Counted from the stretch's first letter, positions 48,470 to 60,308 are shown. The stretch is DNA of 64,000 nucleotides from Notospermus geniculatus (GCA_002633025.1 NMRB01002483.1:19644-83643), one strand, 5' to 3'. Numbers and translations are program-made. Notes: generated from the sequence alone by a model not told the origin.

Positions 48470-48473
48470 CATC

Positions 48474-48567
48474 ATGGATCAGGTTATGGCATTCGTTGAA
48501 CCTGCCAAGCAGTTCACAAAAGACTCCATCCGTTTGGTGAAAAGGTGCACAAAGCCTGACAGAAAAG
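48474..48567 (+). CDS. SEC61G: SEC61 gamma exon 1
   Basis: ATG at 48474 begins [20 protein letters not shown], nearly identical to the very conserved SEC61 gamma N-terminus. The acceptor TTTTTCAG ends at 48469, only four bases before the ATG. The exon ends ...CTKPDRK plus one base, before a weak donor GTTATT (48568). SEC61 gamma is a small tail-anchored subunit that clamps the SEC61 alpha channel in the ER membrane and is needed for co-translational protein import. Confidence 0.95.
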
Positions 48568-48653
48568 GTTATTTTTCATGTTTTCATTCATTCCATAAGA
48601 TTCACCTGGTGTCGTTGTGTGACTCCGTTTTTGGAAGGCCTTCGCCTCCATAG

Positions 48654-48833
<180 letters not shown>

Positions 48834-49326
48834 TAAGTACCAAGCAAAATCACAGGTCCATTGTTAAAATTGGCCAACAAAACTAGAGTTCTTCTCCTTA
48901 ATATATTCCGCTTTGTGAAACTACTAACACTCCCTCCAACTCTGCATGATGTGAAGTTCGGCCACATCTAACTTCAACCCAATGGAATGCAGAAGTCATG
49001 TAATGTGGCAGAGCTTCATGGTTTTTAATCATGCCTGTTGACCATTTGTGGTCATTCCCCAATTGTTCGCACTGTCCACCAGTTTATTCAAGAGCCGCGT
49101 GTGAAGGTCCGAAGAAAATCAATTATCAATTTCCTAACCCTCGCATTCCATTAGGTCAAAGTTAGATGTTGCCGATACACCCTGAAATTCAGTTCATTCT
49201 AACAAGTTATCAAATAGGCTGTGCTGTTGTGGGTTAGAAAACCTCTTTCTCTTGGTTAAATAATTTATGTTTTAACATGAACATAGGGGATGTCGTGTTT
49301 CTAAAAATATCCTTGTTCTCTTTCAG

Positions 49327-49336
49327 TGGCTCTTAG
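49327..49336 (+). CDS. SEC61G: SEC61 gamma exon 3 (last ten coding bases)
   Basis: After CTCTTTCAG (ending 49326), T completes a Val codon, then GGC TCT TAG gives V-G-S-stop. The total is 68 residues, identical in length to human SEC61G, which ends V-G-G. The micro-coding exon is supported by phase, length and the conserved IIVG ending. Confidence 0.85.
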
Positions 49337-51197
49337 ATGAATATGGAACTTTAGAACCTACACATTTCCATTTTGTGGTGGACTCATTGACATTTTCCAA
49401 CTTCCCATCATCTGAACCCAACGAATATCTCTTCTTTTGGAAATTCATGGAGTACCAGTGCAATTATTTAGTTTCCTGGAATTTGAAATGGATAGAAAAA
49501 CCCATCACCGTCATCACAAGTTCGTTCTCCTTGAAAACATCTGTAGATGGCTTAATGAGAACTAAATTTCAAGGCATATGACCCACTTTTCCTGTGGATT
49601 ATAGACTCATGTATGTGTTATTTCGTACAGGGGTCTGTGATCAAGTTATACTGGGAGGAAACCTACGACATATTCACGTGTTCACTTGTGTTGGTTAGAC
49701 TCAGGATAGTTGTGTGTTGGAAAAAGTCAGCAAAAAATAACTTAAAACAGAACATTTTCTCAAATTTTGTGCCACAAAAATGTTTGGCATTCCGATGCTC
49801 TTTAGAAAATGTTCTTTTTTAATCAAATTGTAAGATGTAAGTTATATAAGCATATTATCTGAATCATAAAGACTTTTAATTGTAATTGTAAAGGTATTGT
49901 CTTGCTCCTGTATGTCTACATCTAGCTGTGTTATTATGGAGTCAGAGGTAGTATTTGTTCACTGACTAATGAGTTGATTCAAAGGTCGGCCCTATTTGGA
50001 GTCATAGTTGCTTGCCCGACAAATTACTGAAATTGCTTTGCAACAGGCCTTGCAATAGGAGCAGTCAGCCGCGCATATTGCTAACAGATGGCAGCACAGT
50101 CTTAGCGGACCAAATGTACAGGAAATCTATTATAATCGCTGCTCGATCGATAATGACTGGGTCCGCTAGATGCATTGAATTTGGCCGTAGTGACACCTAG
50201 TGGTCAACTCGCTGACAGCTCCTATTTGAGGAGTCAGTGGGAGAGTGATTGCTCTCCTCATGAACAATAGAGCTTTAAGGCACCTCTCCACGTGAGAGTT
50301 TTCTCACGCAAGTTCGTGTCATTGGTCCCAGCGTAAGTCGTGACGAACAAATAATGGTGAACTGCCCATTGTGAGCTAACTTCTGAGAGGAAACTCTCAT
50401 ATGGAGAGGCGCCTTTATTGTTCATGAGGAGAGCAATCACTCTCTCACTCCTCAAATTTCAAGGCCTGTTGCAGTGTGAGATTTGCACTTGGGTTTGTCC
50501 TGGGTTCACCTCGCTGGCCTCAAGACATCTCTCAAAACGAAGAAAATATTCAAATTCCAGTGTCATAAAAGATTTTTATTTGTTAAATAATGTGTTGTAC
50601 ATCTATAAATGACAACTGTCTAGTAATGATGACATAGTATGTGTATCACAGATAATTATGGAGAATCTTGTTATCACATGCAAGGTTCTCATCCGTCCCT
50701 CTCCAGGGCCGTAAGTGGGGGGCAAGGGGGCAGTTACACCCAAGCACCAACCCAAAAAGGTGATTTTCATGCGGATTTTGGGCAAAAAAGGTTTTCTGAC
50801 CCCAGAGAGACTTTTGCCCCCCCCCCCAAGACCAAAAAGCTAAATACGGCCCTGCTTTCCCTTTGATCATCAGCGTACCCCGGTAGTCACGCTCATCAAT
50901 GCCACATCTGTCAGGAAAATAACGTTGAAAGACATTCTCAAAAGGTATAATCATTCAGTTCGTCCACTCAGGCATTCCCCATGCTATACACTGACCAATA
51001 GGGGGCAGTTTAATTGAGGGATGGTTCTGTACAATGTTGATGCTTCTTAGTTGTTGAAGCGATGACCAGATACTGATGCTTCTTAGTTGTTGAAGCGATG
51101 ACCAGATACATGGAGTGTTGCCTAAAATTCCTAATGAGGAATTTGCAACACATGTGCAGTTCACATAATTCACAGTTCACAGATGACGCAGTCTCGT
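49337..51197. other. SEC61G 3' untranslated region and intergenic DNA up to PECR
   Basis: The AT-rich part to about 49880 probably includes the SEC61G 3' UTR. After that come a nested palindrome (50226-50457), poly-C/G tracts near 50720 and 50818, and two copies of a 36-bp unit (TGATGCTTCTTAGTTGTTGA) at 51038-51109. No gene recognised. Confidence 0.5.
50226..50457. mobile_element. Nested fold-backs: AAGGCRCC-type MITE within a larger palindrome
   Basis: The inner element (about 50279-50416) has CTCTCCACGTGAGAGTTTTC and its mirror. The outer arms are TGAGGAGTCAGTGGGAGAGT...CTCATGAACAATA and their reverse complement ending CTCCTCA. The outer palindrome has its centre where the inner element lies. 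Confidence 0.65.
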
Positions 51198-51310
51198 TCA
51201 CACCAGGATTTCCTCAAATGTGACGTCGGCTTTCTTCGCAGCCTCGATTTCAGGATTCGATGGGGGTACCGCATCCCCATCCCACGTGTAGGCAGGCATA
51301 GAATTGTGAG
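51198..51310 (-). CDS. PECR: PECR exon 8 (C-terminus)
   Basis: Minus-strand acceptor TTTTTTTCCAG, then CT completes a codon and HNSMPAYTWDGDAVPPSNPE follows, ending EEILV and TGA (51198-51200). It corresponds to the variable tail of PECR after SLYTHSYEVP, which in human ends in the PTS1 AKL. A TW-D-G-D-x(2)-P arrangement is similar in position to the human DNWP segment. The exon assignment rests on phase, a strong acceptor and the length fit. Confidence 0.75.
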
Positions 51311-51729
51311 CTGGAAAAAAAGAATAAAAGGTTTAAAGGTCAGGGGAGTCGAGACTTGTCGGATCGCCTTAAAGGAGCTGGACGTCCAAGTTGTAAACAC
51401 TCGCTCACTGGTTCTCTATCCACGCGACGCCTGCGGTGCTGCCACCTATTGTCGGTGATATGTACTGACGTGAATATCGTGAGTGAGTTGCATTGGACCG
51501 GGCACCAGTCTAACGATCACGGGGCGCTACTGGTGCTGCCACCTTCACGAAGGAATAAAACTAGTTTGCCGACCACTGTTTGTAAACAAACTGGTTTGTT
51601 TACAACTTGGACATCGAACTCCTTTAAAGAAAGCACTTCACATCAAGTACGCATTCGGAATACCAAAGCACTGCATATCAAGACACTAGACAGGATCCGT
51701 CAGTCTAAATCTCTCTAATTTGCCCGTCA

Positions 51730-51882
<153 letters not shown>

Positions 51883-51986
51883 TTATGATTAAGTTGCACT
51901 AGAGAACAATTGAGCGGTTGAAAACTGCAAAAAGTGCAGTTTTGCCCCCTCTGAGCTAGTTATTGGCCCTAGGATGATTTGCTTAC

Positions 51987-52097
51987 CTCTGCTGGGGTAC
52001 CCAGTCTGCACATGGGTATCCCTGGGATTTGATCCTCAAAATACTTGGGGTTTGCCTTTCTGTAATTCGCACTGGCAGTTTCTGACCAAATTTTGCC
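51987..52097 (-). CDS. PECR: PECR exon 6 (substrate loop)
   Basis: In phase at both ends (37 codons). It encodes GKIWSETASANYRKANPKYF and EDQIPGIPMCRLGTPAE. The IP-x(3)-R-x-G-x-PxE end matches KIPAKRIGVPEE of human PECR. Donor GTAAGC. Confidence 0.9.
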
Positions 52098-52245
52098 CTG
52101 AAAACAAAAAAAAAAACGGTTTAGAACATCACATTTAATGGCGCTACTTGCTCTTAAAGGAGACTGTTCGCCTATCGTTTGGAAACAATATCTGTCCCGT
52201 TTAATTGTAAATTACAGTGGAAGCTCATCCCCAGCATTGTTTTCA

Positions 52246-52380
<135 letters not shown>

Positions 52381-52561
52381 TCAGAATGTGTTAGACTGTG
52401 ATCCGTACTTTCCGGTCACATGATGGACGGTTAATGGGTACGGTACCCAATTAGCTACTAATATGGTTTTAATTAACGACTTTAATTAATGAATGTGGCA
52501 TTAATGTAACTTCCTTTGGGGTATTCGGGGGGGGGTGATTGGAGATTTAAGTGATGCTTAC

Positions 52562-52643
52562 GTCACACCCGGAAATCCTTTCCACATGTCCGCAATGATG
52601 TTTACGATGCTTCCTCCATAGAATTTCATGTGTTGGTTAAATG
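52562..52643 (-). CDS. PECR: PECR exon 4
   Basis: Acceptor TATTTTCCAG, then AFNQHMKFYGGSIVNIIADM and WKGFPGVT. GGSIVNII matches PECR. The donor is GTAAGC, leaving two bases of a Thr codon that exon 5 completes. Confidence 0.9.
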
Positions 52644-52784
52644 CTGGAAAATACATAGATATCATCAAACATTGGCTGGAAGTGTCCTGTCAATAAAACG
52701 CATTTCAATAGCCAGGCTTCACCACCAAGGTCTGCCTGACAACCAAAGGGTCCTCCCATCGGGGTCCAGATGATTTGAACGCAC

Positions 52785-53167
52785 TTTAAAGGGACTAAAT
52801 TTTTTCAAGCTTCGGTTATTACAAAATGCTAGTCTTTCATGATAAATTCCCACCGTCAATTCACTTTTTCAATTAACTGTTAATTACTGGCACCCAGACA
52901 AATCAGTCATCACCACACCATGGAGCATTCACCACGTCACTGGGAACCTAATCAACATAATAGAGTACAAGCTCGCTCCATACAATACATACAGCGAGAG
53001 GTTCCCAGTGACGTTGTGAATTCTCCATGGTGTGGTGATGACTGATTTGTCTGGGTGCCAGTAATTAACACTCAAATTGAAAAAGTGAATTGACGGTGGG
53101 AATTTATCATGAAAGACTAGCATTTTGTAATAACCGAAGCTTGAAAAAATTTTCCTAGTCCCTTTAA
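52785..53167. mobile_element. Large fold-back (about 170-bp arms) in PECR intron 3
   Basis: The left arm with TTTTTTCAAGCTTCGGTTAT and AGTCATCACCACACCATGGA is mirrored over its whole length by the right arm, including TCCATGGTGTGGTGATGACT and AACCGAAGCTTGAAAAAA. The outer ends read CTTTAAAGGGAC and GTCCCTTTAAGG. The loop is about 40 bases. There are few mismatches, so it is a recent insertion or is maintained. Confidence 0.85.
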
Positions 53168-53439
53168 GGGCCGTATGCACGGGCCCACCAGGGGATCCAC
53201 GATTTCGGAAAAGAGTCGGCGCCCTGTGCCAAATTTGCTCCAAATTTCAAATCGATTTTACAGATTTGTTGGCCGAAAGGGGGAGACGTGCACCGGGTGC
53301 GCCCCACCCCTTCGGGATCCGCGCCTGCGGGTCGGACTTTAGCCTAAAGTAGCTTAAGTTAGACTTTCTCTTTGCTTGATCGAAGCATTGAGAAAGTGAA
53401 AGTGAAAGTGTGGCTGAAGTCCGACCCCTATAACTGTCA

Positions 53440-53736
<297 letters not shown>

Positions 53737-54181
53737 TCATTTTCATACAATAAGGGCCGAAATTTAGCGGGTGCAATCGTATGGGCCGCCGGGCTGAGCC
53801 CGGCCCCTCCGTGCCCCGGCGTCACCGCACGCAGACGCGCGTCAGGCCGCAAAATGGACGAGAGAAAATGTCATCTAGCATGTCCGGAAAACTCTTTATT
53901 GATTCTTCTTATCTACATGTACAAAAGTTTTCCGTCTTCATTTTTTCCATTGGGAACTTTTGATCAGGAGTGAATTTTCGCCATAGAAGTCGTCTTATCT
54001 TGGGGAAACCCCATTACTTCGTTCGAGTACTTATGATAAGACGTGGAGAGCCGAGTGGACTTCCTGGTTCGGAGAATGGAGGCCGGGGTCATCCGGAAAG
54101 TCGTTTTCCCCGATTGTCGGTAATGCAATTTGCCCGGCGTGGGTTGGTTCCTTGACCAAGATTTCACTAAAAAATACTCAC

Positions 54182-54315
54182 CTGGTCTTCCTTTCTAATG
54201 TTACAGACAGTTGCTTGGATATCGCTGATCCTGGACGGATGGACGGACCTCCGGTAGTCGGACAGCGCGTCTGCGAGACGCTCTTCGTTTCTTGAGGCGA
54301 TCATTACACGACAGC
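54182..54315 (-). CDS. PECR: PECR exon 2
   Basis: Acceptor CTTCATTTCAG, then CRVMIASRNEERLADALSDY, RRSVHPSRISDIQATVCNIR and KEDQ. IASRxxERL is the second beta strand and adenosine-ribose (NADP-type Arg) loop; CNIRxE is the next strand end. Donor GTGAGT. Confidence 0.94.
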
Positions 54316-54579
54316 CTGAAATGAAGCAGGGCAACCTATACCTGAATTTTGTTCACTCCAAGGTTTGAAAATAAGCAAATTACCGAATTCACGCGAGGAA
54401 TCAAGACTACTCTTCGGTTGCGCGACGTCGCTGGGCGACGGCCGCTCAAGCGCGAGGTGTCGCGTCTGAAATAAAAACCCGCTTTCGCACATAACTGCGG
54501 ACATCACGTTAGCCTCATTTGAAAAGGACCCTGAGCAGTTCAAATGTCGAAAAAAATTCAAATTTAGAGGGTTTCTTAC

Positions 54580-54694
54580 CTAGATCTAGAAGTTCTCTTG
54601 TGATTGCGCGGCCAATGCCTGTGGCTCCTCCCGTCACGATGGCGGTCCGTCCTCGGAAGACGCCCTGACGAAATATACTCCCTGCTGATGCCAT
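54580..54694 (-). CDS. PECR: PECR exon 1 with start codon
   Basis: Minus-strand ATG (54692-54694) starts MASAGSIFRQGVFRGRTAIV and reads into [18 protein letters not shown]. This matches the MASWAKG...[20 protein letters not shown] start of vertebrate PECR. Donor GTAAGA. The start is supported by the shared MAS and the correct distance to TGGATGIG. Confidence 0.94.
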
Positions 54695-55756
54695 TATAAA
54701 GATGCGAGATTCTGGTGTGAACCGAAAATATATCCGTCAAGATTTGTTGAAAGTTGAGAATTTTCTGAGAGCTGGACTGAAGTTGACGGAACGCCTAAGA
54801 TCCAAATTTAGTGATGTTGTGTTTCAAATTTGTTGAAGACGAAAGTGGACTCGGACTCGGAGGTAGGCTGTCGGCGCCACATCGGGTGGAAACTCCCTAT
54901 GAAAGACCACGCAAAACCCACCCTTTTATATCGGGCCTGGGATTGATAAGTGTTGGGACATGTATGGCATGTATGTCTGGCCTAGTTATTGAGTCAGCTG
55001 GCCCTTGTAGGATTTCCATGATAATCTCGCCCCTGGTCGTCTTCTCCTCAAACATCCGGAATGTATTTTATACGCAACTGGCCTCGATTCCAGGTATGAC
55101 GTCATGCAATTTGGTTGGATGTCAATTAATTATCATGTGATTAATCGTTGTGAAGTGGAGAGATAGAAATAGGGAATCCCGCGAACTAGGCCGATCGATA
55201 CAGGCCTAAATGCGTAATGGTATTATGTCATACGAAAATTTCAGAATGGAAGTTCTTAAGTATTCGGGTCATTACTGTTCATAGTCCATCGTTAATCAAG
55301 ATTCTGTCGTCTGCCAAATGTTGATTTCGTCACAGATAACCTGCAGACCAATTCCAGTCGTTCACACGTTGGGAAAACCTGAAACTGATGTCATCAAACC
55401 TAATAACCTTCGTCAAGACTTGTCTGAACCAGGGACCTCGCTAGCGTATGGAGTGACAGTCTGATGAAGCCCTTTCCCCAAAATCCACGCCAAAAATGCC
55501 CGCCTTGCTGATAAGAAATTAGGAGAAAATAACTCCATTCATAAAGGAACCAATTTATCAAAAATTCTCAGCGGTGGATGGGGGGGGAGGGGGCGCAGAC
55601 TGTGATGTTTTTCTGCGCCCGAGATGCCTGGAAAACGCGTACTTGGCATCCCATTTTTGAATTTTTGGGGGGGATGCCCCCTTCCCGGAAATCCTGGATC
55701 CGCCAATGAAATTCGCTTGCATTTTCCCTCAAAATCAGTGAAGCGCAAGTCTATTA

Positions 55757-55886
55757 AAGGCGCCGCTCCACGTGACAGTTTTCTGTCGAAAGTTTGCTGT
55801 CAGATAGTCAATTATTGCTATAGAGCAATAATTGACTATCTGACGGCAAACTTTCGACAGAAAACTGTCACGTGGAGCGGCGCCTT
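55757..55886. mobile_element. Almost perfect 130-bp palindromic MITE (AAGGCGCC family)
   Basis: AAGGCGCCGCTCCACGTGAC at the left is exactly mirrored at the right. The arms run through CTGTCGAAAGTTTGC to a central AATTATTGCTATAGAGCAAT with almost no loop and about one mismatch. It is the best-preserved copy of the family in the window. Confidence 0.88.
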
Positions 55887-57400
55887 TTGCCTACTGGAAT
55901 GAATTCCCCCACCCATGCTCAGAAACAACTTTTCTCAGTGACCACTCTCTCCATTTACCATGTAATCATTCCACTTGGATCGTATTGTTCACTTCCTGGT
56001 TGTTTCCTCTCGATCTGGGTCAAATTCTCACTAAGTTCGAACCAGTGCGGGGCATGCCATAATTTGGTGAGTCACCCCATGGACGCTAAGGAGGTATGGT
56101 TAGGTATGGTTACCCTGACCTCTCAGCATTAAATTCCTGTGTAGCTTCCGTCCGGGTGCATCCACTACCATAGCTCAGGTCATTAGTCACTTGGCTCATT
56201 GTAGGCCTACTGCACTATTGAATAGTCATGGCCTCTCTTTCGCCGTCTATTCTCATTACGTTCCCAATACAACGAAGGAAACACTGAAAAATGGGGAACA
56301 TTGGCAGATGTTACACCGAGGCTCGAAGAGTGATCCCAATCTCGTACCCAGATCTACCTCATCCGAGGATATCTCTGGAAAGGGCTGCGACCTGACCAAA
56401 ATTTCTGGTCAACCGCTGGCAGCGTGCCAAAATGTCTGTTTCCCACAATATTTCGTTCTTCGATGACTGAAAAATATCATATATGCCTAAAGAGTCATAT
56501 AATACACCCAAAACACGAAGTTGTTTGAGTATTAGAGCAATTTCAAACGAATAGTTTAGTTGGGAACATCATGCCGCGGGTGCCAGCTCAGTTCAAATTC
56601 AAATTCAAATTCAAATTGGTTTATTGACATAAAAACCATTACGGTTTACAGAGTCAAATTAATACATACAGGAAGTCGAATCAGTGTGATTCGCCTCAAT
56701 ATAAGTCGAATCAGTGTGATTCGCCTCAATAAATTAGTATATCGCGCATGCGCAGTATTCCTGAAGTCGTCAGCCCTTTCCAGCAACCGGAACACCGGGA
56801 CCAAATCCCGCGAGATATTGCGAGACTTGGGTTTGGGATTTAGTCCCGGAGGAAAAATCACCGCCGCCATCTTGAATATCTTATTGCGCCCCCACCTATA
56901 GCTGGGATAGTGACGCGGCGACCGAACCACCTGGATCTACTTTCGGACTACTTTGACTCATCCACTAGAAGATATAGTTCGGTGAAACTCATCACTTTTG
57001 TGTCGAAAAAGAACCTAACGATGGCAGTTTTGGGTTAATNTGATTATTCGTACCGTGACGGTGATGTATAATTTCTGCACCGTAACTCGGACAGTGACTG
57101 TGGGCAGCAGATCTAAAATGATATTTTAGCCTGGGCAATTTTTTTTCTTTGACGGGGTCCAGTGACCCCATCTTTCACAGTTAATGATGAAATGTTGGCC
57201 TCTGCTGTCTGATGAATAAAAATATTTTTTCATAGGCCTAGTAGGGCTAGGCCTAGGCCCTAATTTTTTTGGCTCAAGAATTACGCAGTTCCCCGTTTTC
57301 CGACAGTCACACGGATCGATATCACGATATCGATAAAAAGCCGAAAAGTAGAATAAAGGAGATGAAAGAAGAACAAAAGAAAAGAAAAGAAAAGTAGAAA

Positions 57401-57473
57401 TGTCATGACGGGACTCGAACCCGCGGTCTTCCGCTTGATAACCACCCACGCAAACCACTCGGCCACTGAGGCT
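57401..57473 (-). pseudogene. tRNA-like sequence, probably SINE head or tRNA pseudogene
   Basis: On the minus strand, A-box TGGCCGAGTGG and B-box GGGTTCGAGTCCC are canonical, with a good T-arm. The 5' acceptor GCCTCAG cannot pair with the 3' CATGACA, and no regular anticodon arm can be drawn. I therefore do not call a working tRNA. Confidence 0.55.
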
Positions 57474-58446
57474 CATGCTACGAAAGGGGAATGATTAGAT
57501 ACTTTAGTAGGCCTACCTTGCCCAAAAGCATTGATTATAAAACTTTTTTTTCCTGGTAGTGGTTATAAATTAACGTTTTCATCAAGAATATTGAAAAAAA
57601 ATTCGGCATTGTGCGAGATGATACCGGTAACTTCATCTGGCATGCCTTGAATGAAGCTCTCTGATTGGCTGTTTACGACGGTGTGAATAAGATCTGGTTT
57701 GGCGTAATTTGCACCGTGACGGTACGAATAGCCAGTGCGTTTTATAAAACTATCACCATTCGACATTTACGGACAGAGCCGAAGTGTGCCGATCTCGTGA
57801 CGGAAAATGCCGACCGGTGCCCGATGGTTGCCGATTGATTATTGTGATTCTTGGAAGAGTCGGTGACTGTTTTTCTCCGAACTCAAATACAAGCCTTTTT
57901 AGGGGTAAGCGTTTATATTACCGGATCTTTGAATAGTATGTTGTATAGCTCAGACTAGGGGCTGTCTGCACGGAATAAAACATTTCTAAATCGGTGTTTT
58001 TGTACGAGATAGCGATGTCCCAACATGGGTACATGGACAGCATGGTGAGCAGATTCCATGTTTGATTTGAGGGTCTCTGGACAGGCAGGGCCTGAAAGTC
58101 GTCCACTTTTCCTGTCTGTTCTCAGCCAATCCTGGCTTTGTCAGTGTTAAACTTTGCATCAGAAGTATGGGTGTACTTGTCTGCTGTGCGTTCGTGTCCA
58201 AATCATGCTTATTTTGTCAACAGGTCTCCCGTTAAACATGTTAAAGTCAAAGTGTCAGGCCTCCCTTTCAGCCGTTCAGGGAAATTGAAAGTGGATGGCC
58301 AAAAAGGGTAGCGGCCTAGGCCCGGCCCGGCCCACTTGTCAGTTTTCTTTCTGACATGTCGGACAATAATGACACGACACACACAGGCTAGGCCTAGAAG
58401 CCCGTCGTCATATCTAAGGACCTATTCAAGTTGTTAACACTAACCA

Positions 58447-59112
58447 CAGGAACTTGTACCGCTAATTACGGGGGTCCTACCCCCTATATATAATACAGAC
58501 AAGGAATGAAACTCATGCCTTTTCTTGTACATGAATAGGAATGATCCGATGTCCCGTCGATTAAACATCGTTTTCACGGTCATATTCACTTTGACTCCAC
58601 AAACAATGGCGTTCTAATCCATCCATACAAACCAAACATTCATATCAACACATTGGTTTTACCATCAACGGGTGATTTCACATAATTTCAACACAAAATA
58701 TCCAGAATTTTCGAAAATTTGACACAAGAAAATCACGAACTTCAGAATGAGGCTCAACAGGCAGCGCCGCCACAAAACACGGCGGCTTACGAAAACAGTC
58801 CAGTTGCTACTCACTGATTGTTTTCGTAAGCCGCCGTGTTTTGTGGCGGCGCTGCCTGTTGAGCCTCGTTCTGAAGTTCGCGATTTTCTTGTGTCAAATT
58901 TTCGGAAATTCTGGATATTTTGTGTTGAAATTATGTGAAATCACCCGTTGATGGTAAAACCAATGTGTTGATATGAATGTTTGGTTTGTATGGATGGATT
59001 AGAACGCCATTGTTTGTGGAGTCAAAGTGAATATGACCGTGAAAACGATGTTTAATCGACAGTATATATATAGGGGGTAGGACCCCCGTAATGAGCGGTA
59101 CAAGTTCCTGTG
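58447..59112. mobile_element. Very large inverted repeat (~235-bp inner arms) upstream of STAT
   Basis: Inner arms at about 58554-58800 and 58816-59061 are reverse complements with few mismatches (for example GCAGCGCCGCCACAAAACAC and its mirror). The loop is only about 16 bases. Outer arms (58447-58492 and 59068-59112; ACAGGAACTTGTACCGCTAA mirrored) match too, with a ~60-base stretch present only on the left. It ends about 150 bases before the STAT exon acceptor. No coding frame of note. Confidence 0.88.
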
Positions 59113-59297
59113 CACTAACAGATACTTTGTAGATAGTCGGGCCTAAAGCTAGCTAGGCCTACTAGAGACAAACGTTGCTCATTCGTGCGTTTTCGCGCTC
59201 ATTGTTTGCGGTTTGATCCTGTGAGGTGTTTCACGATTCTCATTCCAATCTTTTCTTTCAGATTCAAGAAGCAGATTTTGAATCAGAAGGCTCGAAG

Positions 59298-59425
59298 ATG
59301 GCGCTCTGGGCCAAAACCCAACAGCTCCAGGGTGACGCTCTCCGGCAGATCAAGGAAGTGTATGGGTCAAGATTTCCTATTGAAGTTCGACATTATTTTG
59401 CACAGTGGATTGAACAGCAGCCTTG
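59298..59425 (+). CDS. STAT5-like: STAT exon with start codon: N-domain
   Basis: The exon begins after TTTTCTTTCAG (59261), with 36 non-coding bases before ATG at 59298. The protein starts [20 protein letters not shown] and continues [20 protein letters not shown]. The MA-W[13 protein letters not shown] start is that of STAT5, which fixes the start codon. The donor GTAGGT is at 59426; two bases of a Trp codon are carried over. Confidence 0.94.
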
Positions 59426-59979
59426 GTAGGTCATTATTCAACAATTATATACTAAATGTAGTGATATTTCATAACTAGTTTATCAGTACTGCGTGATATA
59501 CAGTTGACCTGGATTCCAAGTTTCAGCGGCTTACTTAAAGCCCCACTGTATTGAATTTGAAAAACGCAAATCATCGCCGTGATTCTGGACGTCAGGTGCA
59601 CGACGTCAGCGTAGTGTAAAATGCACTGCGCTCCATCTGAATACATTAGAGCTCTCTCTGTCGTTTTTTCTCATGTGTGCTGAAAACTAGGCCTTGATTC
59701 TCTGAAGTACGTATCAGACAAGCATTTTTGGGACCTTCACAAGGCTATGAGACCTCTTTGTGACTCTCTCCTAACATTTTGAAAACATCGTAAAATTCAA
59801 TACTGTGGGGCCGGCTTTAACTTGGTTTTTTATGTGACTGAGCCAAAAGTAATTTATAGATGCAGGGTCAAATGGGTCTGTGAATAACAAGGCAAGGCCT
59901 TGCCTGATAGCATGTCTGACTGGCAATGTTCGTCACAGTCTTCATGAGTATTTCATCAGAATGCGTGTTTGTCTTTCAG

Positions 59980-60136
59980 GGGGGAGATTGATGAGGACAA
60001 TGCACAGCACGAGGGCCTTGCCAAGCAGCTTTTCGACGGTATCGTCAATCATCTACAAAGTAAATCAGAAGAACTCAACAGCGACGACATGTTTTTGGTC
60101 AAATTAAAATTCCAGGAGGTCGCGACCTCCTTCAAG
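59980..60136 (+). CDS. STAT5-like: STAT exon 2 of the coding region: rest of N-domain helices
   Basis: Acceptor GTCTTTCAG. It completes the Trp of QPW and encodes GEIDEDNAQHEGLAKQLFDG, IVNHLQSKSEELNSDDMFLV and KLKFQEVATSFK. It matches the DNPQDRAQATQLLEGLVQELQ region of STAT5. Phase-0 donor GTATGA. Confidence 0.93.
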
Positions 60137-60308
60137 GTATGAAGTGACAGCTTGCGGTTATGGAATGCCGAGTCCAGGTGGAGAAAACATCACAGTCAGA
60201 GCGGCATACATGTAGTAGAGAAATTTCGCCGCCTCCTGACACCTCTGAAGTTGCGGGTTCAGTCCCCATTCGGTTCCACTCTTCATGTTGTAGAGACACC
60301 AGTTTTCT

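Larger units (their letters stand above)
54695..59261. promoter_or_regulatory. Upstream regions of PECR (-) and STAT (+)
   Basis: A divergent gene pair separated by about 4.6 kb. A palindromic NRF1-type GCGCATGCGCA at 56744-56754 and a YY1-type GCCATCTTG (56866-56874) in a locally CpG-rich stretch make 56740-56900 a good candidate for a TATA-less promoter. Its distance suggests the 5' non-coding exon of STAT. The region also holds a fold-back (55757-55886), a tRNA-like pseudogene and a large palindrome, listed separately. No other coding exon was recognised. Confidence 0.4.

Noticed and set aside
57401-57473. Functional tRNA gene
   Set aside because: A and B boxes are good but the acceptor stem does not pair and the anticodon arm is irregular.
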